Assembly: GCA_910588615.1 (NCBI GenBank)
Contig: CAJUOI010000010.1
Coordinates: 1 to 59,200, forward strand
Length of the DNA stretch: 59,200 nt
DNA from: an uncultured Christensenellaceae bacterium
GTDB lineage: Bacteria; Bacillota; Clostridia; Christensenellales; Borkfalkiaceae
Reading direction: 5' to 3'
The notes below the pieces were generated by a model. It did no database searches. It was given only the letters and a program-made list of their open reading frames with translations, and was not told the origin of the DNA. Position 1 is the first letter of the stretch. Each line of letters begins with the position of its first letter. Positions 16,516-26,646 of the stretch are shown one piece after another. Made by a program: the position numbers and the translations under genes.

Positions 16516-17666
16516 CGGAAAAAGTAGTGATTATCCGCTATGCGGAAATTCATTTAAAGGGAAAGAACCGCGGTTTTTTTGAGCGCGTTTTTACCGTGAA
16601 TTTAGAGCGTTCATTAAAGGGACTGCGCCATGAACTGCGCCGCACGAGCGGGCGGTATCTCGTCGAGAATTTCGATGAGGCGCGCGTCGACGAGATTTGC
16701 GAACGGATCCACAATGTGTTCGGCGTACATTCTTATTCCGTCGGGATAAAGACAGAGGACACGATCGACGCGATTTACGCCGCAGCGGAGAGCGTTGCAC
16801 CGACGATTGGAACGTTTAAGGTGGAATCGCACCGCGCCGACAAGCGTTATCCGATGACATCCATGCAAATTAATGCGGAAATTGGCGGACGGCTGTTGAG
16901 TAAATTTCAAGAGTTGAAGGTCGACGTGCATCACCCTGATGCTTTCGTCTATATCGACGTTCGAGAAAACGGCTCTGCGCTTGTATTTGGTGAGTTTTGC
17001 AAGGGGCGGGGCGGTATGCCCGTCGGAACGGCGGGGAAAGGGCTTTTGCTTATTTCCGGTGGGATCGATTCGCCTGTAGCGGGCTATATGATGGCGAAGC
17101 GCGGTATGACCGTCGAGTATTTGCATTTCCATTCTTACCCCTACACGAACGGGCTCGCCAAGGAAAAGGTCGTCCGTCTTGCCAAGACGCTGTCCCGCTT
17201 TACGGGAATGCACCGTTTAAATACGGTAAGCGTTACTCAAATACAGGAAGAGATTCACTCGAAGTGCGCAGCGGAATACAACGTAACGCTCCTGCGCCGC
17301 TTCATGTTCCGCATTGCCGAGCGTTTCGCTCAAAAAGGGGGGCTGCAATGTCTTATTACGGGGGAAAGCCTCGGACAAGTGGCAAGTCAGACCATCGAAG
17401 GTATGACCTCGTCGAATACCGTTGTTACGCTTCCCGTCCTCCGTCCGCTCGTGGGTTTCGATAAAGACGAGATTATCGAGCGTTCGCGCGACGTCGGCAC
17501 GTACGATATTTCGGTGGAGCCGTACGAGGATTGCTGCACGGTTTTCCTTCCCGAATTTCCCGCAATCAAACCCAAACTGAAAGACCTTGAAGAGGAAGAG
17601 AAGAAACTTGATGTTGAAGGTCTCGTTGAAAAGGCGTTGAGCGAAAGAGAAGTCATCGAGTTTTAA
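16512..17666 (+). CDS. thiI: tRNA 4-thiouridine synthase ThiI
   Basis: 384 residues. It adenylates U8 of tRNA and inserts sulfur, and in many bacteria also serves thiamine thiazole synthesis. Domains: ferredoxin-like and THUMP region to about residue 165, then PP-loop ATPase with SGGIDSPVAGYM near residue 182. The C-terminal rhodanese domain of the enterobacterial enzyme is absent, as usual in Gram-positives, so sulfur must come directly from the adjacent desulfurase. Its TAA is part of the TTAA that also ends the convergent PBP gene. Confidence 0.95.
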   Translation: MTEKVVIIRYAEIHLKGKNRGFFERVFTVNLERSLKGLRHELRRTSGRYLVENFDEARVDEICERIHNVFGVHSYSVGIKTEDTIDAIYAAAESVAPTIGTFKVESHRADKRYPMTSMQINAEIGGRLLSKFQELKVDVHHPDAFVYIDVRENGSALVFGEFCKGRGGMPVGTAGKGLLLISGGIDSPVAGYMMAKRGMTVEYLHFHSYPYTNGLAKEKVVRLAKTLSRFTGMHRLNTVSVTQIQEEIHSKCAAEYNVTLLRRFMFRIAERFAQKGGLQCLITGESLGQVASQTIEGMTSSNTVVTLPVLRPLVGFDKDEIIERSRDVGTYDISVEPYEDCCTVFLPEFPAIKPKLKDLEEEEKKLDVEGLVEKALSEREVIEF

Positions 17667-19846
17667 TCGTTCCACCAATCGGCGGGTGGTGTCTTTTGCG
17701 TTTGGATATGCACGGAAGGAAGTGGAACGGGTTCACCTGCCCGTCCCTGATATACGGGCGTTACTGAATATTCGTAGGTTTGCCCGTCGACGACGGTATT
17801 ATCGTAAATAGTTTTCTGGTATTTTCCTTCATAAATAATAACGGATTTTCCGTTATTATTTCTTTTTATAATATAATCATAGTACTCTGTCTGACATAAT
17901 TCTATGCAAACCGAGCCATTTTTGACGAAAATGGACGGTTTTTTGATCGTTGGGATGGAAAATCGGGTGCTTTGTGCCATCGGCGGCGCGCTCTTGCGAA
18001 AATATTCCGTCAGCTCCGTAATGGGCGGAGCGGCGGGATCGGCGCGCAGTAAAGCGTGATTGGTTTCGTATTCCTCCTTGTCGAATGCGATTTTTTCGAC
18101 TCCTTCGGAAACGGGAAATGTGGCGGGTTCGTGAGCTTGATAGAGATAGCGGTTGATTTCAAGCGCGATTCCTGCGGGCAACTTTCCGCCCGTCGTCTCT
18201 ACGGGCGAATTGTCCCGATTCCCGAGCCATACGGCTACGGTATCCTCCGTCGTATAGGAGACGGTGTACGCATCGGTATTGCCTGCGGCGTTTGCTCCAG
18301 TGCCTGTCTTGGCGGCGATGTCAAAGGGGAGAGAACGGAGTTTTTTTGCCGTTCCTTCGTTGACCGCGCTCTTCAACATGTCGGTTATTAGAAATGCGAC
18401 GTCCTCCGAGAAGACCTGCTTGATGCTCGCTTTGTGTTCGAACAGCGTTTTACCGTCTTTCGTTTCGATGCGCCGAATGGTGCGGGCGGGGGAGAAGTTT
18501 CCCTGATTTGCAAAGGTTGCGTAGGCGTCTGCAAGCGCCGAGAGGGTGTATCCCTCCCTCATGCCGCCGAGGGCTAACGCAAGCGAACAGTCGTCTTTGG
18601 AAAGAGGTAAATTCATTTTCTGCAAATACTTTGTGGCGCGCTCTACGCCGAGGATATTTAAAATTTTTACGGCTGGAATGTTTACACTGTGGGCGAGGGC
18701 GTATCGCACGTTGACGTAGCCCGAAAATTTGCCGCCGTAGTTGTTCGGGGAGTAACCGCCGAAGTCCGTTTTTTCATCGAGAACGGGCGTTGCGGGAGTT
18801 ACGACGTTTTCTTCCAGCGCGGGTGCGTAGACCGCAAGCGGTTTCATGAGGGAAGCGGGCAACCGCTTAATGTTGCTGCCGATCGTGGAATAACAGGCTT
18901 TTACGCCGTGTGTGCGGTTGTCGAGAACGATCGAGGAAAAGTCTGAATTTGCTTTCACGTTTTCAAGTCTCGTTTGCAAGTTGCGGTCAAAATAAGTGTA
19001 AATTTTCAGATTTCCGAGCGCCTTTTCATAGGGATAGATTTCCGAAACCTCTTCGAATACGCGCGAGAGATAGCTTTTCCCGCATTCGTTCGTTTCCGAA
19101 GGTGCTTCGGGCAGGCTTTTTTTAATTGCGGCTTGGTACGATGAATCGTCTAAGAAGCCCTGATCGCGCATTAGCGAGAGGACGAAATTTCTGCGTTTCA
19201 GACATTTTTCAGGGGCGCGGAAGGGCGAATAGTTGTTGGGGGATTTTACGAGTGCGGCAAGCATTGCGCTTTCCGCTGCGTCGAGCACTTCTGCGCTTTT
19301 GCCGAAGTAGTATGCTGCCGCTTCTTCCACGCCGAATGCGCTGTGTCCGAAATAAATAGAATTTAAATAAAGGGAAAGTATTTCATTTTTTGAATAGTTC
19401 TTTTCGAGTATGCGAGTTAATTTCATTTCTTTGAGCTTACGTTTTATAGTCTTTTCGCCTGAAAGATGGGTATTTTTGATCAGCTGTTGGGAAAGAGTGG
19501 AAGCGCCTTCGCGGAAGGAAAACGATGTGATATTTTTCATTGCCGCTTTTACGATACGGCGGTAGTCAAATCCGCGGTGAGAATAAAAGCGTTTGTCTTC
19601 CACGGCGACGAAGGCGTTGGGGAGATAGTCGGGCAGGGCGGAAAACGAAGCCGTTTGTTTGAGTGCGGGAAGGTCGATTTTTTCTCCGTCCTTATCGTAG
19701 ACGCAGACCTGCGCCTTGTCCTCGCTGAGGCGCGTAGCGTCAAGCCTGACGCCCGCCGTAACGCCGAAATAGTAAATAAACGCGGCAAGAACGAGTACGC
19801 CGACGGCGCCGAAGATTGCCGAAATTATGATAGCTGCACGTTTCAT
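17663..19846 (-). CDS. Class A penicillin-binding protein (PBP1-type, bifunctional)
   Basis: 727 residues. It polymerises and crosslinks peptidoglycan at the outer membrane face. N-terminal anchor at about 5-28; GT51 glycosyltransferase with catalytic Glu83 in VEDKRFYSH and GASTLSQQL; transpeptidase with Ser332 in SLMK, SVN at 387-389 and KTG at 513-515. After about residue 635 a beta-rich module ending around TYEYSVTPVY looks like a fibronectin type III domain. It converges on thiI, sharing the TTAA at 17663-17666. The promoter is not obvious. The division from miaB is divergent. Confidence 0.94.
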   Translation of the reverse strand: MKRAAIIISAIFGAVGVLVLAAFIYYFGVTAGVRLDATRLSEDKAQVCVYDKDGEKIDLPALKQTASFSALPDYLPNAFVAVEDKRFYSHRGFDYRRIVKAAMKNITSFSFREGASTLSQQLIKNTHLSGEKTIKRKLKEMKLTRILEKNYSKNEILSLYLNSIYFGHSAFGVEEAAAYYFGKSAEVLDAAESAMLAALVKSPNNYSPFRAPEKCLKRRNFVLSLMRDQGFLDDSSYQAAIKKSLPEAPSETNECGKSYLSRVFEEVSEIYPYEKALGNLKIYTYFDRNLQTRLENVKANSDFSSIVLDNRTHGVKACYSTIGSNIKRLPASLMKPLAVYAPALEENVVTPATPVLDEKTDFGGYSPNNYGGKFSGYVNVRYALAHSVNIPAVKILNILGVERATKYLQKMNLPLSKDDCSLALALGGMREGYTLSALADAYATFANQGNFSPARTIRRIETKDGKTLFEHKASIKQVFSEDVAFLITDMLKSAVNEGTAKKLRSLPFDIAAKTGTGANAAGNTDAYTVSYTTEDTVAVWLGNRDNSPVETTGGKLPAGIALEINRYLYQAHEPATFPVSEGVEKIAFDKEEYETNHALLRADPAAPPITELTEYFRKSAPPMAQSTRFSIPTIKKPSIFVKNGSVCIELCQTEYYDYIIKRNNNGKSVIIYEGKYQKTIYDNTVVDGQTYEYSVTPVYQGRAGEPVPLPSVHIQTQKTPPADWWND
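17833..17867 (+). terminator. Terminator for the thiI transcript inside the antisense PBP gene
   Basis: A 13-bp perfect inverted repeat (17833-17845 with 17849-17861), loop TTT, is followed on the plus strand by CTTTTTATA. It lies about 170 bases past the thiI stop, within the reverse-strand PBP coding region. The T-run is only on the plus-strand side, so it would stop rightward transcription only. The stem is A+T-rich, so its strength is uncertain. Confidence 0.55.
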
Positions 19847-19900
19847 ACGATGATAGTATCGTTATTTTGCAAAAAATTTTGCCGAATTTTTTCCGTTTTG

Positions 19901-19929
19901 TTGAAAAATTGCTTAATTTATGCTATAAT
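19901..19929 (+). promoter_or_regulatory. Promoter of the miaB-mutS-mutL-miaA genes
   Basis: TTGAAA (19901-19906) and TATAAT (19924-19929) are spaced by 17 bases. The AAAGGAA ribosome site follows at about 19947-19953, which best fits the ATG at 19960. Confidence 0.75.
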
Positions 19930-19959
19930 CTTGTTTTAGAAGATATAAAGGAAATGCCA

Positions 19960-21267
19960 ATGAATTATCATATCGTAACGTACGGTTGCCAAATGAACCT
20001 GCATGAATCGGAAAAAATCGCGGGAATTTTAAGATCCTGCGGTTACGAGTGTGAAAGCGGGCTGGAAGAGGCAGACGTCGTCGTGTTTAATACCTGCTGT
20101 ATCCGTGAAAATGCCGAAAACCATGCGTTCGGCAATATCGGCAGTTTAAAGAAGCTGAAAAAGAGTAATCCGAGCCTTATCATAGCCGTCGGCGGGTGCA
20201 TGGCGCAGGAAGCGGGAAAGGCTGCTTGGCTGAAAAGTAAATTTCCGTTTATCGACATTCTGTTCGGTACGCATAACCTACCGGAGCTTGGCGAACTTAT
20301 CGAGCGCAAGCGCAGAGAAAAAAAGACGATCATTTCCTTAAAAGAGGAACGCGTTGCAACGGAGGACGGGGTAGTGCCCGTCAGGACGAGCTATCCGAAT
20401 GCTTGGGTAAATATCATGTATGGCTGCAACAATTTCTGTTCGTATTGCATTGTGCCCTATGTGCGCGGACGCGAGAAGAGTCGCCGTCCCGAAGATATTT
20501 TAAAAGAAGTTTCCTCTCTCGTCGAAGAGGGGTATAAGGAAATTACTCTGCTCGGTCAAAATGTCAATTCATATTCGGGCGAGGGGGGGATGCGTTTTCC
20601 CGAGCTGTTGGAGAAGGCGGCTGAAATCGAGGGCGACTTCCGTTTGCGATTTATGACTTCGCATCCCAAGGATTTTTCGGCGGAACTCGTGCAGGTCATC
20701 AAAAGGAACCCGAAAATCTGCCGTCAGTTGCATCTTCCCGCACAGTCCGGTTCGAATCGGATTCTGTCGTTAATGAATCGCCGTTACACGCGGGAAACCT
20801 ATTTGAGCGAAATTGCGCTATTGCGCCGTGAGGTGCCGGATTGCGAGGTAACGACGGACTTAATCGTCGGTTTTCCGACGGAAACGGAAGAGGACTTTCG
20901 GGAGACGCTGTCTCTCGTAGATGCGGCGGACTTTTCTTCGGCGTTCACGTTCGTTTATTCCCCGCGGGAGGGAACGAAGGCGGCTGTCATGGAGGGGCAA
21001 ATTGCGGAGGAGACGCAAAAAGACAGAATCATGCGTCTTGTCGAGCGGGTCAACGCGCGAACGCGAGAAAAGAGCGCGCGCTACGTCGGACGGGAGGTCG
21101 AGCTTTTATGCGAAGATTTTGACAAGAAGAAAGACGTATATCTGGGGCGGGACGTTTACGGTAGAATGGGATATTTCAAAAGCGAAAAAAACCGAATCGG
21201 AGATTTTGTAACCATCCGCGTAACGGAGGCAAACGGCATTTCTCTTTACGGAGAGGCCGTGAATTAA
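19960..21267 (+). CDS. miaB: tRNA-2-methylthio-N6-dimethylallyladenosine synthase
   Basis: 435 residues, radical SAM methylthiotransferase adding SCH3 to i6A37 of tRNA. Domains: UPF0004 (TYGCQMNLHESE), radical SAM with CNNFCSYCIVPYVRG holding the three cluster Cys, then TRAM from about residue 370. Start chosen at ATG 19960 because the ribosome site AAGGAA is 6 bases upstream; the in-frame ATG at 19954 is too close to it. miaA, which makes the substrate i6A, is three genes downstream in the same run. Confidence 0.94.
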   Translation: MNYHIVTYGCQMNLHESEKIAGILRSCGYECESGLEEADVVVFNTCCIRENAENHAFGNIGSLKKLKKSNPSLIIAVGGCMAQEAGKAAWLKSKFPFIDILFGTHNLPELGELIERKRREKKTIISLKEERVATEDGVVPVRTSYPNAWVNIMYGCNNFCSYCIVPYVRGREKSRRPEDILKEVSSLVEEGYKEITLLGQNVNSYSGEGGMRFPELLEKAAEIEGDFRLRFMTSHPKDFSAELVQVIKRNPKICRQLHLPAQSGSNRILSLMNRRYTRETYLSEIALLRREVPDCEVTTDLIVGFPTETEEDFRETLSLVDAADFSSAFTFVYSPREGTKAAVMEGQIAEETQKDRIMRLVERVNARTREKSARYVGREVELLCEDFDKKKDVYLGRDVYGRMGYFKSEKNRIGDFVTIRVTEANGISLYGEAVN

Positions 21268-21275
21268 GGAGCGTT

Positions 21276-23840
21276 ATGGGACTTTCACCAATGATGGAGC
21301 ACTTCTTCAAGATTAAGGAGAAGTACAACGACTGTATAATTTTTTACCGTCTCGGAGACTTTTACGAGATGTTTTTCGACGACGCAATCAAAGCATCGAA
21401 AATGCTTGATTTGACTCTGACGGGGCGAGACTGCGGGCTGAAGGACCGTGCGCCTATGTGCGGAATTCCTTACCATGCGGCGGATGCCTATATTTCGAAG
21501 CTGGTGTCCTTAGGGGAAAGAGTGGCTATTTGCGAACAGCTGACCGACCCGAAACAGTCGAAGGGCATGGTGGATAGGGATGTTATTCGTATCGTTTCGG
21601 CGGGTACAGTCATCGAAGAGAACCTGCTGGATGAAAAAAAGAATAATTTCGTTGCTTGCGCCTATAAGAACGGAGACGAGTTTGCGCTTGCTTGGGCGGA
21701 CATTACGACGGGTGAGTTTACGGTAAGCGAGGAGGAGAGTGCGGATAAAATCCTTGCGCTTCTTGTCAATCTTTCCGTCGCCGAGGTTATCTGCAACGAA
21801 GAAATGTTGTTTGCCGTAAAGGGCAATCCTTCGGTTGAACGCGGTATTTTGCCTGCGTTTTCCTGTTATTTGCCTTGGGCGTTCAGTCGCTCGGGGGCGG
21901 AAAAGGTATTAAAAGAACAATTTTCCTGTGCGTCCGTTGCGGCGCTCGGGCTCGACGGGCACGGCGGCGCCGTTGCGGCGGCGGGTGCGTTGGTCGAATA
22001 CTTGCGCGACACGCAAAAGCACGCGTTGAAAAATTTCAATCGCCTGCGTTATTCCGACGGTAAGATGCAGTTGACTCTCGATCCTGCCGCCGTAAGAAAT
22101 TTGGAGCTGGTGAAAAACGGTGCGGAAGGCAAACGCTACGGGACGCTGTTGTGGCTGCTCGACAAAACCAAGACGGGTATGGGTGCACGAAAGCTGGCTT
22201 CATTGATCGTGTCTCCGCTCGGGAACAAAGAGGAAATCGACAAACGGCTCGATGCCGTGGAGGAGCTGTTTGGCGCGAGCGTCGTTACGGCGGGAATCGG
22301 CGAGCTGTTGGAGGGAATGCGGGACGTCGAACGTTTGACGGGAAGAATTTCCAACGGCAATCTGCAGCCTCGCGATTGTCTGGCTTTGTCTGCATCGCTT
22401 GCGGTCGTTCCGTCCGTACGCTTTCGATTGACGGGTTTTTCTTCCGAAATGCTATCGGAAGTGGCGAGCGGGCTTGTTGATACGAAAGAAATTTGTTCGC
22501 TGCTGGATGCTGCGATTTCTCCTACGGCAACGACGTTGAAAGAAGGGAATTATATTCGTTCGGGCTATAACGTAGAGCTGGATCGGCTGCGCTCCGTCGG
22601 CAACGACGGAAAGGGGTTGCTTGCCGCATTGGAGGCGCGGGAGCGGGAGCGCACGGGAATCAGAACGCTGAAAGTCGGCTATAATCGCGTGTTCGGATAT
22701 TTTATCGAGGTGAGCAACAGCTTTAAAGATCGCGTGCCGTACGAGTATCAGAGGAGGCAGACGCTTGCGGGAGCGGAACGGTATACGACGGATGAATTGA
22801 AGGAGCTTGAACGCAAAATTTTAGGCAGTAGCGACGCTGCCGAACGATTGCAGGAGCAGCTGTATTCGGACTTAATGGAAATTTTAGCACGAAATATTCC
22901 TGTTTTTCAGCAGATTTCTATTGCGGTTGCGTTGCTTGATTGCCTTGTATCTTTTGCGACGGTCGCCAAGGAGAATAAATATTGCCGTCCCGAAATCCTC
23001 AAAGACGGCACGTTGGAAATTACCGACGGTCGGCATCCCGTGGTTGAAGCGATTTCGCGCGAGCGGTTTGTACCGAACGACTGTGTGTTGGACGGCGGAC
23101 AGCGCCGCACTATGATAATTACGGGTCCGAACATGGCGGGCAAGAGCACCTATTTAAGACAGGTCGCCTTAATCGTGCTAATGGCGCACGTCGGCTGTTT
23201 CGTACCTGCTAAACAGGCGAAAATTCCGCTCTGCGATCGTATTTTTACGAGAATCGGAGCGAGCGACAACCTCATACTCGACCAAAGCACCTTTATGGTA
23301 GAGATGACGGAGGTCGCCAATATTCTGCGGAATGCAACAGAAAAGAGTCTTCTCATCTTAGACGAGGTCGGGCGCGGAACGAGCACCTATGACGGACTGT
23401 CGATTGCTTGGTCGGTGATAGAGTATCTGACGGAGAAAATACGAGCAAAGACGCTGTTCGCAACCCATTATCACGAACTTACCGAGCTTGAAGGCAAGCT
23501 CGAAGGAGTAAACAATTATAAAATCAACGTCAAAGAAGTTGGGGGGAGTATCGTGTTTCTGCGTAAAATCGTGCGCGGCGGTGCTTCCCGCAGCTTCGGC
23601 GTGGAGGTTGCGGCGCTTGCGGGCGTTCCCGAAGAGGTAACCGTGCGGGCAAAGAAAATTTTGCGCTCGTTGGAGCGGTCGGATGTCAACGCCCGTACGC
23701 AGGAGTCTGCGGAAGAGAGTGAAGAGGCTGCGGCGCAGGAATCGGGGCTTGTCCGCGAGTTGAAAGAACTTGACGTAAACGGATTGACGCCCATGCAGGC
23801 GCTCTCGATTCTTTTTGATTGGAAGGAGAAACTCAAATGA
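21276..23840 (+). CDS. mutS: DNA mismatch repair ATPase MutS
   Basis: 854 residues, normal for MutS1. It recognises mismatches and small loops. The mismatch-reading motif is in RLGDFYEMFFDD near residues 27-38; Walker A GPNMAGKST at about 617-625 and Walker B LLILDEVGRGTSTYDG. GGAG lies 6 bases before the ATG. It overlaps mutL by ATGA, so the two partners are coupled. Confidence 0.97.
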   Translation: MGLSPMMEHFFKIKEKYNDCIIFYRLGDFYEMFFDDAIKASKMLDLTLTGRDCGLKDRAPMCGIPYHAADAYISKLVSLGERVAICEQLTDPKQSKGMVDRDVIRIVSAGTVIEENLLDEKKNNFVACAYKNGDEFALAWADITTGEFTVSEEESADKILALLVNLSVAEVICNEEMLFAVKGNPSVERGILPAFSCYLPWAFSRSGAEKVLKEQFSCASVAALGLDGHGGAVAAAGALVEYLRDTQKHALKNFNRLRYSDGKMQLTLDPAAVRNLELVKNGAEGKRYGTLLWLLDKTKTGMGARKLASLIVSPLGNKEEIDKRLDAVEELFGASVVTAGIGELLEGMRDVERLTGRISNGNLQPRDCLALSASLAVVPSVRFRLTGFSSEMLSEVASGLVDTKEICSLLDAAISPTATTLKEGNYIRSGYNVELDRLRSVGNDGKGLLAALEARERERTGIRTLKVGYNRVFGYFIEVSNSFKDRVPYEYQRRQTLAGAERYTTDELKELERKILGSSDAAERLQEQLYSDLMEILARNIPVFQQISIAVALLDCLVSFATVAKENKYCRPEILKDGTLEITDGRHPVVEAISRERFVPNDCVLDGGQRRTMIITGPNMAGKSTYLRQVALIVLMAHVGCFVPAKQAKIPLCDRIFTRIGASDNLILDQSTFMVEMTEVANILRNATEKSLLILDEVGRGTSTYDGLSIAWSVIEYLTEKIRAKTLFATHYHELTELEGKLEGVNNYKINVKEVGGSIVFLRKIVRGGASRSFGVEVAALAGVPEEVTVRAKKILRSLERSDVNARTQESAEESEEAAAQESGLVRELKELDVNGLTPMQALSILFDWKEKLK

Positions 23841-25732
23841 AAATCAATTTACTCTCCTCGGATGTCTACAATCGGATTGCGGCGGGAGAAGTCGTCGACC
23901 GTCCGTATTCCGTTGTGAAGGAGCTTGTCGAAAATGCGATCGACGCGGGGGCGAGCGAAATCACGGTGGAGATTGAGGGTGGTGGCAAGAGCCGTATTCG
24001 TGTAACGGACAACGGCGGCGGGATCGGTAAAGAGGATTTGCCGCGCGCCTATGCGCCGCACGCGACGAGCAAGTTGAAGGATGCGGAGGATTTGTTTACC
24101 GTATCTACGCTTGGTTTTCGCGGCGAGGCGATCGCTTCGATTGCTGCGGTTTCTCGCATGAACATCGTGTCCAAAACCAAGGAGGGCGTCGCGTGCGCTC
24201 TGTCGTGTGAAGGGGGCGTTCTCGGCGAAGTGCACGAGGCGGGCGGGGCGGATGGAACGGAGGTTACCGTAGAAGACTTATTTTTCAATACGCCCGCCCG
24301 TTTGAAGTTTTTGAAATCCGATTCGACGGAGGAGGGCGACGTCGCCAATATGATGGCGCGTTTTCTTCTGTCCCGTCCCGAAATCTCCTTTACCTACCGC
24401 GCGAACGGAAAGGTGAAGTATCGATCGTACGGCGACGGACTTGCGAGCGCGCTTGTTGCTGTATACGGAACGGAGATACTTGATAAGTGTTACGAAATTT
24501 CCGCCGACAAGCACGGGATTAAGCTTTCGGGATATCTCGGCAATCAAAATTTCAGTAAGCCGAATCGTAGTTGGCAGAATCTTTTCGTCAACGGCAGATA
24601 CGTTGTGAATCAGACAGTGAGCGGAGCGGTTACGAACGCTTATGCTGGCTATCTCATGAAGCGGCAATATCCCTTTTACGTATTGTTTTTGGCGGTGCCG
24701 AACGAAATCGTGGATGTAAACGTTCATCCGAATAAGGCAGATGTGCGGTTTGCGGATAATCAAATTATTTACGGCAGCGTGTATTCTGTCGTTTCATCGG
24801 TGCTCGACGGAAATGCCAGAGCACTGGAATATCTTGCGCCGAGTGCGCTTCCCAAAACGCCCGTATCCTCGGTTTCGGTTGATCCCGTATTGAAAGCGGA
24901 AAAGCAGACGGCTTCCGCCCCCTCGGTATCCGCGGCGCCGATGAAAAAGATGACTTATGAGGCAGCGAAGAAGGAGCTTGCGTTCGACGTGTCCCCCATG
25001 GCGGGCAAGACGCCTGCGCCCCGCCTATTCGATGACGACAGGAACGAGTTGAGGGTGGCAAAACCGCAGTTTGCCGCGTCGGCAGTCGATGTGTTTGAGG
25101 AAAATCGCAAATTGCTGCGCGAGCAAGAGAAAAAAGCCGAGCAGGAGCGCGTCGAGCCGGATACATTGATCTATAAGGGCGAGTTGTTCTGTACTTATCT
25201 CATATACGAGGGGGTGGAGTGTGCGTATCTTATTGACCAACATGCGGCACATGAACGGCTGATTTATGACAGGCTGCGTGCGCGGTGCGAGGCGAGGCAG
25301 GTGAAATCGCAACCCATGCTCGTGCCATATTTGTTGGAGGTCAATGCACAGGAGTACGCTTTTCTCATAAAGAATTTTCCGTTACTTCGAGAGCTTGGAT
25401 TCGATATCGAGGAATTTGGGGGAACGAGTATCAAAGTTTCCGCTGTTCCGATTGATTTGCAGAATATTCAAATGGAAGCGTTCTTTCGGGAAGTGCTTTC
25501 TTCGCTCGACGGCTACAAGGGTATTAAGCTTACGGATATTTTAAAGGATAAGCTGGCGAGTGCGGCTTGCAAAGCGGCGGTGAAGGGCGGCGAAAGCCTC
25601 ACGGAGGGGGAAGTAAGAGAACTTCTTAAAAAAATGGACGGGGATATGGGCTTAAAGTGTCCGCACGGGCGTCCCGTGGCAGTCAAAGTGAAAAAGACAG
25701 AGCTTGAAAAACTGTTTAAGAGGATTGTATGA
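23837..25732 (+). CDS. mutL: DNA mismatch repair protein MutL (endonuclease type)
   Basis: 631 residues from the ATG overlapping the mutS stop; the open frame upstream is inside mutS. GHKL ATPase motifs: ENAIDAG, TDNGGGI, LGFRGEAIASI. After a linker at about 335-440, the C-terminal domain carries DQHAAHERLIYD near residue 465 and CPHGRPVAV near 608, the metal-binding endonuclease motifs found where MutH is absent. It nicks the strand to be repaired. The stop overlaps miaA by ATGA. Confidence 0.96.
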   Translation: MKINLLSSDVYNRIAAGEVVDRPYSVVKELVENAIDAGASEITVEIEGGGKSRIRVTDNGGGIGKEDLPRAYAPHATSKLKDAEDLFTVSTLGFRGEAIASIAAVSRMNIVSKTKEGVACALSCEGGVLGEVHEAGGADGTEVTVEDLFFNTPARLKFLKSDSTEEGDVANMMARFLLSRPEISFTYRANGKVKYRSYGDGLASALVAVYGTEILDKCYEISADKHGIKLSGYLGNQNFSKPNRSWQNLFVNGRYVVNQTVSGAVTNAYAGYLMKRQYPFYVLFLAVPNEIVDVNVHPNKADVRFADNQIIYGSVYSVVSSVLDGNARALEYLAPSALPKTPVSSVSVDPVLKAEKQTASAPSVSAAPMKKMTYEAAKKELAFDVSPMAGKTPAPRLFDDDRNELRVAKPQFAASAVDVFEENRKLLREQEKKAEQERVEPDTLIYKGELFCTYLIYEGVECAYLIDQHAAHERLIYDRLRARCEARQVKSQPMLVPYLLEVNAQEYAFLIKNFPLLRELGFDIEEFGGTSIKVSAVPIDLQNIQMEAFFREVLSSLDGYKGIKLTDILKDKLASAACKAAVKGGESLTEGEVRELLKKMDGDMGLKCPHGRPVAVKVKKTELEKLFKRIV

Positions 25733-26646
25733 AACTGCTCGTTATCTGCGGGGCAACCGCTACGGGAAAGAGCGCGCTTGCAGTAGAGGTTGCAAAGCGT
25801 TTGAACGGAGAAATCGTTTCCTGCGACGCGTTGCTCGTTTACCGCAGGTTGAATATCGGTACGGCAAAACCTACCGAGGAAGAGCGGGGCGGGATAGCGC
25901 ACCATCTTATTGACGTGGTCGAGCCGTGCGAAACGTTTTCGGTGAGCGATTACGAAAGACTGGCGCTTCCCGTTGTCAACGATATTGTTGCGCGGGGCAA
26001 GGTTCCCGTTCTCTGCGGGGGAACGGGCTTTTATATGAACGCGATTTTATATTCCCATTCTTTCGGAAATGCTTCCGCAGATGAGGGCATTAGAAAGAAG
26101 TATGAAAAAATTGCCGAAGAGTGCGGAAAAGAGGCGCTGCACGCCTTACTGCAAAAATGCGATAGGCAGAGTGCGGACGCGCTGCATCCCAACGACGTAA
26201 AGCGTGTGATTCGGGCTCTTGAAATTTACGAGACAACGGGAAGGAAGAAATCCGAACAGAACGACGGTAAAATCCCACGCTACGAATTCGATTGCTTCGC
26301 TTTCGATTATCCGCGGGAAGAATTGTATCGGCGGATTGATATGCGTGTCGATACCATGTTGCAAAAGGGTTTGGTTGAAGAAGTGGAGGGGCTGCTTGCT
26401 TCGGGAGTGCCCGAAAATGCCCAATGTATGCAGGGAATTGGATACAAAGAAGTTGTTGAATTCTCAAAAAACAACAATTTGCACGGTATTATGTCTGACA
26501 CAATTAAGAAAAATACCCGAAATTATGCCAAACGACAGCTAACTTTCTTCAAAAAAACGGAAAATTTGCATTGGTTGACGCCCGATCAAACGGACGTTGC
26601 CATAGAGGAGGTTTTAAGGGTTTATGACGGCGGAAGAGATTATTGA
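25729..26646 (+). CDS. miaA: tRNA dimethylallyltransferase
   Basis: 305 residues. It transfers a dimethylallyl group to A37 of tRNAs reading UNN codons. P-loop GATATGKS at residues 6-13; CDALLVYRRLNIGTAKPT is the conserved substrate-binding segment. Overlaps mutL by ATGA and the next gene by 23 bases. Together with miaB it completes ms2i6A37 synthesis. Confidence 0.95.
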   Translation: MKLLVICGATATGKSALAVEVAKRLNGEIVSCDALLVYRRLNIGTAKPTEEERGGIAHHLIDVVEPCETFSVSDYERLALPVVNDIVARGKVPVLCGGTGFYMNAILYSHSFGNASADEGIRKKYEKIAEECGKEALHALLQKCDRQSADALHPNDVKRVIRALEIYETTGRKKSEQNDGKIPRYEFDCFAFDYPREELYRRIDMRVDTMLQKGLVEEVEGLLASGVPENAQCMQGIGYKEVVEFSKNNNLHGIMSDTIKKNTRNYAKRQLTFFKKTENLHWLTPDQTDVAIEEVLRVYDGGRDY

